In this document: positions 28,389 to 36,541 of the stretch, one piece after another | Layout: each line of letters opens with the position of its first letter | Numbering within the stretch: the first letter of the stretch is position 1 | From: Streptomyces sp. NP-1717 | Lineage (GTDB): Bacteria; Actinomycetota; Actinomycetes; Streptomycetales; Streptomycetaceae | Reading direction: 5' to 3' | Length of the DNA: 64,000 nt | Assembly (NCBI RefSeq): GCF_022695985.1 | Contig: NZ_JAAPBF010000003.1 | Span: 35,037-99,036, forward strand | Translations under genes and position numbers: made by a program | Notes under the pieces: generated by a model | Databases searched by the model: none | Seen by the model: the letters and a program-made list of their open reading frames with translations, nothing else | What the model was told of the DNA's origin: nothing

Positions 28389-29396
28389 CTACCGGGGCGA
28401 CTGCGCCGTGGAGCCTCGTACGACCAGCTCCGGCTCGAACAGCAGCTCGCCCGGCGGCACGGCGCCACCCTGGATCTGCGCGCACAGCAGCTCCACCGCG
28501 GCCCGGCCCATGGCCTCGATCGGCTGGCGGACGGTGGTCAGCGGCGGCTCGGTGCAGTTCATGAAGGCGGAGTCGTCGTACCCGACGACGGAGACCTCGC
28601 CGGGGACGTCCAGCCCGCGCCGGCGGGCCGCCCGTACGGCGCCGAGCGCCAGCGGGTCACTCGCGCAGATGATGCCGGTGACCCCGCGGTCCAGCAGCCG
28701 CGCGGCGGCGGCCTGGCCGCCTTCCAGGGAGAACATCGACCGCTCGATGTACTCGTCGGGCAGCGACTCCCCCGCGGCCTTCACGATCGCCAGGGCGGCG
28801 GCGAGCTTGCGCCGCGACGGTACGTGGTCGGCCGGGCCGAGGACGAGGCCGATGCGCTCGTGGCCGAGGGACGCCAGATGCCGCCACGCCTGCTCGACGG
28901 CGACGGCGTCGTCGCAGGAGATGGTGGGGAAGTCCAGGTTCTCTATGGGCGCGTTGATGAGCACGACCGGGATCCGGCGCTCGTGGAGCTGCCGGTAGTG
29001 CTCGTGGGGCGCGTCGGCCTGGGCGAAGAGGCCGCCGGCGAACACGACTCCGGACACCTGCTGCTGGAGCAGCAGTTCGACGTAGTCCGCCTCCGAGACG
29101 CCGCCCTTGGTCTGGGTGCACAGGACGGGGGTCAGCCCCTGCTGCGCCAGCGCGCCGCCGATCACCTCGGCGAAGGCGGGGAAGATCGGGTTCTGGAGTT
29201 CGGGCAGGACGAGGCCGACGAGCCTGGCGCGCTCGCCGCGCAGCTGTGTCGGCCGCTCGTACCCGAGCACGTCCAGTGCGGTCAGCACGGACTGCCGCGT
29301 GGCCTGGGAGACTCCCGGCTTGCCGTTGAGCACCCGGCTGACCGTGGCCTCGCTGACCCCAACCTTCTTCGCCACCTGAGCAAGTCGTCGCGTCAT
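28389..29396 (-). CDS. LacI family transcriptional regulator (MalR-like)
   Basis: A 335-residue LacI repressor. N-terminal helix-turn-helix and hinge (LAQVAKKVGVSEATVSRVLNG, residues about 4-24), then a periplasmic-binding-protein-like sensor domain. The DNA-recognition helix resembles Streptomyces MalR. ATG 29396 begins MTRRLAQVAKKVG. It sits between the GH87 gene and the transporter operon, all on one strand, so it is the likely local regulator, with an imported sugar as inducer. Direct CTTGC repeats just upstream suggest autoregulation. Confidence 0.92.
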   Translation of the reverse strand: MTRRLAQVAKKVGVSEATVSRVLNGKPGVSQATRQSVLTALDVLGYERPTQLRGERARLVGLVLPELQNPIFPAFAEVIGGALAQQGLTPVLCTQTKGGVSEADYVELLLQQQVSGVVFAGGLFAQADAPHEHYRQLHERRIPVVLINAPIENLDFPTISCDDAVAVEQAWRHLASLGHERIGLVLGPADHVPSRRKLAAALAIVKAAGESLPDEYIERSMFSLEGGQAAAARLLDRGVTGIICASDPLALGAVRAARRRGLDVPGEVSVVGYDDSAFMNCTEPPLTTVRQPIEAMGRAAVELLCAQIQGGAVPPGELLFEPELVVRGSTAQSPR

Positions 29397-29402
29397 ACAC
29401 GC

Positions 29403-29436
29403 AAGACTAGCGCAAGCAATGCAAGCTACTTGCTTC
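29403..29436. promoter_or_regulatory. Candidate LacI/MalR-type operator
   Basis: On the minus strand the region reads GCAAGTAGCTTGCATTGCTT then GCGCTAGTCTTGC. CTTGC occurs three times with starts about 9 and 11 bases apart, and GCAAG...CTTGC forms an inverted repeat. S. coelicolor MalR sites contain CTTGCAG-type repeats, so these are candidates for autoregulation. A related TGCATTGCT occurs upstream of the GH87 gene. Confidence 0.45.
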
Positions 29437-29457
29437 CGAGCGTAAAGAGCCTGCACA

Positions 29458-29497
29458 GCCGTGGTGCCGCCCGAGAGGCCCCGGGCGGCACCACGGC
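29458..29497. terminator. Terminator of the GH87 gene
   Basis: A 16-bp perfect inverted repeat (29458-29473 with 29482-29497) 15 bp after the stop codon. It separates the GH87 transcript from the LacI gene. Confidence 0.8.
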
Positions 29498-29511
29498 GGC
29501 GTGCCCTGCCG

Positions 29512-32500
29512 CTACGGGTTGATATGGATCTTGAAGTTGGGCGTGGTGTTCTTCACGTCCAGAGCGTTGCCGCTCATCCTCAGACCGTTGAAGGTGACCT
29601 CACCGACCGCGGGGCCCTGCCCCGCCTCCGGCAGCTCGTTCGCCCACAGCCCGAAGCCCGACTTGGCATCGTAGGCGTCACCGCTCTTCTTCGCACCGGT
29701 GATCGAGATGTCGCTGAGGACGGTGTCCTTGATCGGGAACTGTGGCTGTCCTCCTACGTAGTTGGTCTGGAACATGACCCCGCTGTACGTCGGGTCGACG
29801 ATGTCCACGTTGTTGATCCGGATGCCCTGGAACACCTTGGACGCGGAGAACAGCCAGATGCCGGGGAACGTCTGCGCGCCCCAGAAGTGGCCGCCGGCTC
29901 TCACGATCGACACGTTCTCGATCGTCGTGGGCTGGGTCCCGAAGCCGTTCATCGGGTAACCGAAGTCCAGCGAGCTGACCGTGATGCCCGAGTACACGAG
30001 CGTGTCCGCGATGTGGATGTTGCGGAAGGTGTTGTTGAAGCCGCCGTAGACGGCCACACCCGCCGCGCGCCAGGTCAGGATCGACGTCAGGTTCTCGTAG
30101 ACGTTGTCCTTCATGTCCGCGCCGCCGGCGTCGATCGCCGAGAACAGCGCGAAGCTGTCGTCTCCCGTGGCCCGCGCCTCGTTGTTGGTCACGAGGTTGC
30201 CGGTGCTGCCGTTGGTCATGTTGATGCCGTCGGCGAACATGTTGCGGATACGGGAGTTCTTGATGGTCATGTCATCGGTGTTCGCGCCCCAGTAGAGGCA
30301 CACCATGTGCTCGTTCCAGATGTTGTCGATCTCGATGTCGCGCACGTTCGAGAAGTCGAACACCTTGCCCGGACCGTCGATGCGCGAGGTGTAGTTGCCG
30401 AAGTACGCGAAGTTCCTGAACGAGGAACCCGCGGCCGCCGCCTCGGCCCGGAAGCCGATGTCGGTGTTGTCCTGCGTCGACGGGGCGTGGAACTTGGTGT
30501 ACCAGGGACCGGCGCCGATCACCTGCACGGGCTTGCCGTACACCTGGAACTTGCTGGCCGTCTGGTAGTCACCGGCGGGCAGGTAGACGCCCTTCAGGGT
30601 GCCGGTGCTGTCCATCCGGACCCGGTCCAGGGCGTTCTGCACGTCCTGGTGGGTGAACCCGGCCGGGACCGTGTAGGTGGCGGGGTCCGGGTTGGCGGTC
30701 GGTGCGACCTGCTCCAGGTTGATGAAGTCGATCGCGTAGGTGGTGTTGTTGGAAGCGTCCTTCTGGAGCCTGATCTTGCTGCCTGCCGGGACGGTCTTGC
30801 CCAGCATCATGTTCGCCTCGTCGTAGATGTGACGGGGCGCGCCCTGGCCCGGGGAGTTGCCCGGTCCCGCCTCGGCGCCGTACAGCCAGGCGTACTTCGA
30901 CGTGAGATCGATGGCCTTGAGGAAGACGCCGTCCACATAGACGTTGAGCGTGGAGTTGATGCCTCCGCCGCCGGCCGAGTCGGGGATGGAGAAGCGGGTC
31001 ACCAGGGTGTTGGTGCTGGCCCGGGTGGTGAACTCGACGTACTCGCCGGTGGCGTCGAGGTTGACGGCCCTGCGGCCCGACGCCTCGCCCGCGATGTCGC
31101 CGACGGTCCTGTTGGGACCGACCTTCGTGGCGCCGCCGCCGGTGGTGCCGTCCTCGGCCTCGTACATGTCGAACGGCATGTTGGCGCCGCGGCCGACGAA
31201 CAGCGACTGGGTGCTGGTGTTGTTCTCGCGTTTGACCGGCACCTCGTTGGCGTCGTCGGCGAGCACCACCTTGACGGTGTACGAGCCGTTGGCGGCGGTC
31301 CAGGTACCGAGCGCGACCGGCGCCGTGGTGGCGCCCGCCGCGATGACTCCGCTGTGCGCGCCGGTGAGGGTCCTCACCGTGGCGCCCTCGGAGTTGAGCA
31401 CGGTCAGGGTGATGCCGTGGCTGCCGCCCGCGGAGGCGACGGTGCCCTGGTTCTTCACCGAGACGGAGAAGTTGACCGTGTCACCGGCCGCCGGGGCGGA
31501 CGGAGAGGTGCCGACCGTCGCGACCAGGTCGGAGCTGGCGACCGGCTTCACCACCAGCGGGGACGGGGCGGTGTAGGTGTTGTTGGTCTCGTTCTGCTCG
31601 ATCACCGCGTTCGCCACGTCGGCGACCGCGCTGAGTTCGTAGGACCCCGCGTCGCGCGGTCCGATCGCGGCGCTGACATTGGCCGACGCGCCGGGGGCGA
31701 GGGTGCCCACCGCCGCCGTGCCCACCTTGGAGTCCCCGAGTCGGAATTCCAGGGAGCTGGCCGCCGCGGCGACCGTGCCGTTGTTGCGTACCGTCGCCGT
31801 CAGGGTGATCGGGTTGGACTCGACCGGCTCGGCGGGGCCGGCGGTCAGGGCCGTGACCTGGAGGTCGGGGTTGGGCGCCGGCTCGCCGAGCACCTGGAAC
31901 TCGGCCACCTGGCCCGCACCGGCGCCGGTGTTCGAGGTGAACCTGAGCTGCACGTCCGCGACGTTCCCGGAGACCGGGATGGTCACCTGGTTCCCGGAGG
32001 CCGGGCTGAACGCGTAGTCCTTCGCGGCGGCCAGGCTGGTGAAGCCCGTGGCGTTCTGCTCGCGGCCCAGCACCTGGATGTTCTGGGTACGCGGCCCCCA
32101 GCCGCTGTCCGGGTTGAGCTTGACGACGACGCTCTCGGTGGAGGCGTTGGCGCCCAGCTTCACGGTCAGCGTGTTGGGGTAACTGCCCCCGGCGCCTTCC
32201 CAGTAGGTCGACGTCGAGTTGTCGTTGGCGTTGGCCGCGACGAACGTGTGGACCACGGAGGAGGCGCTGATCGGCTTGCCGACGGCCAGGTTGGAGACCG
32301 AGCCGCTGCTGCCGGTGCGTGTCACCGTGTTGCTGTTGCCCGACCGGTTGCCCGCCGCGTCCCTGGCCCGTACGAAATACGAGACCGTCGTGCCGGCCGG
32401 CTGGGTGTCGGTGAAGATCAGGACGTTGCCCGCGACGGTGTCGCGCAGCACGTTGTTGGCGTAGATCTCGTAGCCGGTGACCGCCGTGTTGTCGCTGGAG

Positions 32501-33795
32501 GCCTGCCAGGTGAGCCTGACCTGGGTCGGCGAGGGCGAGGTGTGGGCGAGGCCGGTGGGCGCGGTCGGCGCCTGGGTGTCGCCGCCGGCCGGCTTACGGG
32601 TGACGGTGTTGCTGTTGCCCGACACATTGCCCGCGGCGTCCTTGGCCCGTACGTAGTACGAGACCTCGGCGTTGCCGGCCTGGGTGTCGGTGAAGGTGGT
32701 GACGTTGCCGGCGACGCTGGTGCGCAGCACGTTGTTGGCGTAGACGTCGTAGCCGGTGACCGCCGTGTTGTCGGTCGACGCCTTCCAGGTCAGCTTGATC
32801 TGACCGGAGGCGGGCTCGGTGAACGCCAGCTCGGTGGGGGCGGTCGGGGCCTGGGTGTCACCCGTCTCGGGGCCGTAGATCTCCAGCTCGGACACCTGGG
32901 CGCCGGGCTGCGCGGAGTTGGCCGTGACCAGCACCCGTACGTGGCGCGTGGTGGTGGCGTCGAAGGGGATCGTCACCGTGTTACCGGACCCGGGCGCGAA
33001 CTGGTACGCCTTGGACGCGGTCAGGTCGGTGAAGGCCGTGCCGTTGGTACTGCCCTGGATCTTGAGCGTCTGGCTCCTGGCCTCCCAGCCGTCGGGGAGT
33101 TTCAGGACGACGCTGTTGACGCCCACGGACGAGCCGAGGTCGGCCTGGAGCCACTGCGGGAAGGCACCGTTGCGGCTCTCCCAGTAGGTGGCCTTGTTGC
33201 CGTCGTTGGCGTTGGCCGCCGCGTACACCTCGGTGTGGCTGCTCTCGGTGAGCGTCCGGCCCGCGGCGAGGTTCACGGACGCCGCTGCCGCCTTGTGGAC
33301 CTGGAGCTCGGCGAGCTGGCCCGCGGAGGCGACGGAGTTCTTGGTGATGTTCACGCGGACGTACCGCGTCCGGGTGGCGGGGAACGAGACGGTGACCTCG
33401 TTGGCCCTGCCCGGACTGAAGGTGTACGAGGCGGACGTCTTCAGGGTCGAGAAGCTGGTGCCGTCGGCGCTGCCCTGGACGGCGAGGGTCTGCCGTCTGG
33501 TCTCCCAGTCGGCGGGGAGCTTCAGCGTCACCTGGTCGATCCGGGCGGCGGAGCCCAGATCGGTCTGGACCCACTGGGGGAGGCTCTTGCCGGAGCCCTG
33601 CCAGTACGTCGACTGATTGCCGTCGGCGACCATCCTGGCGGAGTGGTCGACCGCTGCGCTGCTCGCCGCCGCGGTGGCGCCCGCGGCGATGTTGGGGCCG
33701 TCGGCCGCCGAAGCGGTGAGCGACGGCACGCCGACCATCAGGAGACTGGTGGTGAGGGCGGCGGAGATCGCCCATCTCCATCGGTGAGATCTCAT
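29512..33795 (-). CDS. Secreted modular GH87-type alpha-1,3-glucanase (mycodextranase/mutanase)
   Basis: A 1427-residue exported enzyme. Order: signal peptide (cleavage near residue 30, LTASA), two discoidin (F5/8C) domains (about 35-170 and 175-310), two fibronectin III domains (about 315-495), a third discoidin domain (about 505-640), two CARDB domains (about 645-855), a CBM6/35-like domain (about 865-1010, MYEAEDGTT), and a C-terminal right-handed beta-helix (about 1015-1427). In the helix, FADGIN (Asp1189) and TGDDSFA (Asp1212, Asp1213) have the spacing of the three catalytic aspartates I recall for Bacillus GH87 Agl-FH1 (1045, 1068, 1069). Substrate would be alpha-1,3-glucan such as fungal wall glucan. 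Start ATG 33795. Confidence 0.85.
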   Translation of the reverse strand: MRSHRWRWAISAALTTSLLMVGVPSLTASAADGPNIAAGATAAASSAAVDHSARMVADGNQSTYWQGSGKSLPQWVQTDLGSAARIDQVTLKLPADWETRRQTLAVQGSADGTSFSTLKTSASYTFSPGRANEVTVSFPATRTRYVRVNITKNSVASAGQLAELQVHKAAAASVNLAAGRTLTESSHTEVYAAANANDGNKATYWESRNGAFPQWLQADLGSSVGVNSVVLKLPDGWEARSQTLKIQGSTNGTAFTDLTASKAYQFAPGSGNTVTIPFDATTTRHVRVLVTANSAQPGAQVSELEIYGPETGDTQAPTAPTELAFTEPASGQIKLTWKASTDNTAVTGYDVYANNVLRTSVAGNVTTFTDTQAGNAEVSYYVRAKDAAGNVSGNSNTVTRKPAGGDTQAPTAPTGLAHTSPSPTQVRLTWQASSDNTAVTGYEIYANNVLRDTVAGNVLIFTDTQPAGTTVSYFVRARDAAGNRSGNSNTVTRTGSSGSVSNLAVGKPISASSVVHTFVAANANDNSTSTYWEGAGGSYPNTLTVKLGANASTESVVVKLNPDSGWGPRTQNIQVLGREQNATGFTSLAAAKDYAFSPASGNQVTIPVSGNVADVQLRFTSNTGAGAGQVAEFQVLGEPAPNPDLQVTALTAGPAEPVESNPITLTATVRNNGTVAAAASSLEFRLGDSKVGTAAVGTLAPGASANVSAAIGPRDAGSYELSAVADVANAVIEQNETNNTYTAPSPLVVKPVASSDLVATVGTSPSAPAAGDTVNFSVSVKNQGTVASAGGSHGITLTVLNSEGATVRTLTGAHSGVIAAGATTAPVALGTWTAANGSYTVKVVLADDANEVPVKRENNTSTQSLFVGRGANMPFDMYEAEDGTTGGGATKVGPNRTVGDIAGEASGRRAVNLDATGEYVEFTTRASTNTLVTRFSIPDSAGGGGINSTLNVYVDGVFLKAIDLTSKYAWLYGAEAGPGNSPGQGAPRHIYDEANMMLGKTVPAGSKIRLQKDASNNTTYAIDFINLEQVAPTANPDPATYTVPAGFTHQDVQNALDRVRMDSTGTLKGVYLPAGDYQTASKFQVYGKPVQVIGAGPWYTKFHAPSTQDNTDIGFRAEAAAAGSSFRNFAYFGNYTSRIDGPGKVFDFSNVRDIEIDNIWNEHMVCLYWGANTDDMTIKNSRIRNMFADGINMTNGSTGNLVTNNEARATGDDSFALFSAIDAGGADMKDNVYENLTSILTWRAAGVAVYGGFNNTFRNIHIADTLVYSGITVSSLDFGYPMNGFGTQPTTIENVSIVRAGGHFWGAQTFPGIWLFSASKVFQGIRINNVDIVDPTYSGVMFQTNYVGGQPQFPIKDTVLSDISITGAKKSGDAYDAKSGFGLWANELPEAGQGPAVGEVTFNGLRMSGNALDVKNTTPNFKIHINP

Positions 33796-34142
33796 GTATC
33801 CCCGATCTTCGGCCTCGGCGCGGGGGGCGCGGCGAGGCGCGGCTCTGTCTGCATGGCTGGTGCCACCTGGCTGGTGCGACTAGCGTTTCTGCATTGCTGA
33901 GCAGGATCTTTTGCGTTGTGCCGTCAGAGAGTTGCAGAGAAATGCGAGAGCGTCCACTGGTGCAACAGAACCAAGTCGGCCGTTCTCTGGCTCGAAAACA
34001 CCCAAGACGGACCCACCAGCCCCTATCAGTCAGCTTTCCAGCGAACCCCAAGCACACCGCAAGCGGCCTGCAAATCACGTAATTCATTTGCGTGAATCTG
34101 AAAATTTCAGAAAGGCACCTGCGCCGTCTACCGTTCCTAGAC
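33796..34142. other. 347-bp divergent promoter region between GH87 and the CitA-type kinase
   Basis: Less GC-rich than its surroundings from about 33880 to 34140, as expected for promoters. It contains TTTCTGCATTGCTGAGC near 33880 and GTTGCAGAGAAATGC near 33933, which resemble the CTTGCA-type elements upstream of the LacI gene. I see no RNA gene or small CDS. Confidence 0.45.
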
Positions 34143-35840
34143 ATGAACGCCGGACCGACGACCCCACCGCGACGACGGCGATTCGGCTGGCCACGGCGCG
34201 TCTTCTCCCAGGTGCTGCTGATGCAGCTGGCCATCGCCGCGGGCACCGCCGTGCTCGCCACGGGGCTGTTCCTCCGGCCGCTGAGCGACCAGCTCGACGA
34301 CCAGGCGATGCGCAGGGCGCTCGCGATCGCCGAGACGACGGCGTCCGAGCCGGTGGCGGACGCGCTGCTGGCGTCGCGGCCCTCGGTGGACGGACCGGTG
34401 CAGGAGGAGGCCGAACGCATCAGAGAGGCCACCGGCGCCGAGTACGTCGTGATCATGGACAGACGCGGGGTCCGCTGGTCACACACCGACACCGGCCAGA
34501 TCGGCAGGGTCGTCTCCACCGATCCCAGCGAGGCGATAGCCGGCCACGACATCATGGAGATCGACAGCGGCACCCTCGGCCGCTCGGCGCGCGGCAAGGT
34601 CCCGCTGCGCGACGAGACGGGGCGGATCGTCGGCGCCGTGTCGGTGGGCATCGCGTACGACAGCGTCCGCGAACGTCTGCTCGCGACGATCCCCGGACTG
34701 CTCGCGTACGCGGGCGGCGCCCTCGCCGTCGGCGCGCTGGCCGCCTTCCTGATCTCCAGACGCCTTCAGCGCCAGACCCACGACCTGGCCTTCTCCGACA
34801 TCTCGGCGCTGCTCGCGGAGCGCGAGGCCATGCTGCACAGCCTGCGCGAGGGAGTGATCGCACTCGACGGGGCGGGGCGGATCCGGCTGATGAACGACGA
34901 GGCGCAGCGGCTGCTCGGCCTCGGGCCCGAGGCCACGGGACAGCCCCTGGACGTGGTCCTCGGACCGGGCCGGACCACCGACGTGCTGGCCGGCCGGGTG
35001 GCCGGCGACGACCTGCTGACCGTGAGCGGCACCCGGGTGCTCATCGCCAACCGGATGCCGACCGACGACGGGGGCGCGGTCGCCACACTCCGTGACCGTA
35101 CGGAGCTGGAACAGCTCGGCCGGGAGCTGGACGCCACGCGCGGACTGATCGACGCCCTGCGCGCCCAGGACCACGAGCACGCCAACCGGATGCACACCCT
35201 GATGGGCCTGCTGGAGCTGGAGATGCACGACGAGGCCGTGGAGTTCGTGACCGAGGTCGTCGGTGTGCACCGGGCCACCGCCGAGCAGGTCACCGAGCGG
35301 ATCCACGACCCGCTGCCGGCCGCCCTGCTGGTCGGCAAGGCCACCGTCGCCGCCGAGCGGGGCGTCTCGCTGCGCATCTCGCCGGCCACCCTGCTGCCCG
35401 ACCGGCTCGTCGACCCGCAGGGGCTCGTCACGGTCCTCGGCAATCTCGTGGACAACGCGCTGGACGCGGCGGCCGGCTCCGAGGACCCGCGCATCGAGGT
35501 GGAGGTACGGGCCGAGGGCCGTACGGTCGTCCTGCGGATCTCCGACAGCGGCCCCGGCGTCCCGCCGCAGCAGCGCGAACTGGTCTTCACCGAGGGCTGG
35601 ACGACGAAGGACCCGCCCAGCCACGGCCGGCGCGGGCTGGGCCTGGCCATGGTGCGCAGGCTCGCCGAGCGCCAAGGCGGCAGCGCCCGCGTCACCGAAT
35701 CCGCCGACGGCGGCGCGGAGTTCACCGTCGTCCTGCCCGAGGCGCTCGCCGAGACCGAGCGCGTCGCGCGGGACACCGCGCCGGCGGACGGTCTCGTACG
35801 CGACCCGGCCGAGCCCGTCACCACAGGGGAGACACGATGA
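34143..35840 (+). CDS. CitA/DcuS-type sensor histidine kinase
   Basis: Membrane sensor kinase of a two-component system, 565 residues. TM1 at about 24-45 (LLMQLAIAAGTAVLATGLFL), an extracytoplasmic sensor of about 135 residues, TM2 at about 180-205, a PAS domain at about 225-325, then the CitA-type phosphoacceptor RAQDHEHANRMHTL (His344) and the ATPase domain with LVDNALDAAA (N box), DSGPGVP (G1) and RRGLGLAMV (G2). Members sense di- and tricarboxylates. Start is uncertain: ATG 34143 lacks a good SD, and GTG 34092 is in frame. The stop overlaps the regulator start (ATGA). Confidence 0.9.
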   Translation: MNAGPTTPPRRRRFGWPRRVFSQVLLMQLAIAAGTAVLATGLFLRPLSDQLDDQAMRRALAIAETTASEPVADALLASRPSVDGPVQEEAERIREATGAEYVVIMDRRGVRWSHTDTGQIGRVVSTDPSEAIAGHDIMEIDSGTLGRSARGKVPLRDETGRIVGAVSVGIAYDSVRERLLATIPGLLAYAGGALAVGALAAFLISRRLQRQTHDLAFSDISALLAEREAMLHSLREGVIALDGAGRIRLMNDEAQRLLGLGPEATGQPLDVVLGPGRTTDVLAGRVAGDDLLTVSGTRVLIANRMPTDDGGAVATLRDRTELEQLGRELDATRGLIDALRAQDHEHANRMHTLMGLLELEMHDEAVEFVTEVVGVHRATAEQVTERIHDPLPAALLVGKATVAAERGVSLRISPATLLPDRLVDPQGLVTVLGNLVDNALDAAAGSEDPRIEVEVRAEGRTVVLRISDSGPGVPPQQRELVFTEGWTTKDPPSHGRRGLGLAMVRRLAERQGGSARVTESADGGAEFTVVLPEALAETERVARDTAPADGLVRDPAEPVTTGETR

Positions 35841-36514
35841 TCGACGTACTGGTCGTGGACGACGACATCCGGGTCGCCGACATCAACACCGCCTATGTGG
35901 CGAAGGTGGCGGGATTCCGGGTCGTCGCCAAGGCGCACTCGGGGACGGAGGCACTCACGCTCCTCGCCGAGCGCCCCGTCGACCTGATCCTTCTCGACCA
36001 CTACCTGCCCGACCGCGACGGGCTCTCGGTGGTACGGGAGATGCGCGGGCTCGGCCACCGGACCGACGTGATCATGGTGACCGCGGCGCGCGATGTCGCC
36101 ACCGTCCAGTCGGCGATGCGCCACGGCGCGCTCCAGTACCTGGTCAAGCCGTTCAACTTCGCCGGGCTGCGCAGCAAGCTGGAGGCGTACGCGACGCTGC
36201 GACGCACGCTGGAGAGCGGCGGCGAGGCCGAACAGGCAGACGTGGACCGGATGTTCGGCGCGCTGTCGGCGTCCGCCACGCCCGAGCTGCCCAAGGGGCA
36301 CTCGCCGAGCACCGCCGAGGTGGTACGCCAGGTGCTGCTCGGCGCCGAAGGGCCGCTCTCCGCGCACGAGATCGCCGAGAGCGCCGGGATGAGCCGGCAG
36401 ACGGCGCAGCGGTATCTCAAACTGCTGGAGCGGGCGGGGCGGGTCAGGCTCAGCCTCCGGTACGGCGAGACGGGCCGCCCGGAGCACCGGTACGCGTGGG
36501 CGACGAGCGGCTGA
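35837..36514 (+). CDS. CitB/DcuR-type response regulator
   Basis: A 225-residue regulator. Receiver domain 1-120 with acidic pocket DDD (8-10), phosphoacceptor Asp54 (LILLDHYLPDRDG) and Lys104 region (YLVKPFN); C-terminal winged helix-turn-helix (SAHEIAESAGMSRQTAQRYL), typical of the CitB class. ATG 35837 overlaps the kinase stop by four bases. The nearby symporter gene on the opposite strand is the obvious target candidate. Confidence 0.93.
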   Translation: MIDVLVVDDDIRVADINTAYVAKVAGFRVVAKAHSGTEALTLLAERPVDLILLDHYLPDRDGLSVVREMRGLGHRTDVIMVTAARDVATVQSAMRHGALQYLVKPFNFAGLRSKLEAYATLRRTLESGGEAEQADVDRMFGALSASATPELPKGHSPSTAEVVRQVLLGAEGPLSAHEIAESAGMSRQTAQRYLKLLERAGRVRLSLRYGETGRPEHRYAWATSG

Positions 36515-36541
36515 GCCGGGTCACCGCCGGACCGTAGCCGC

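Noticed and set aside
32418..33187. Internal duplications in the GH87 gene as possible repeat elements
   Set aside because: They are repeated fibronectin III and discoidin modules, so they reflect domain duplication in the protein.
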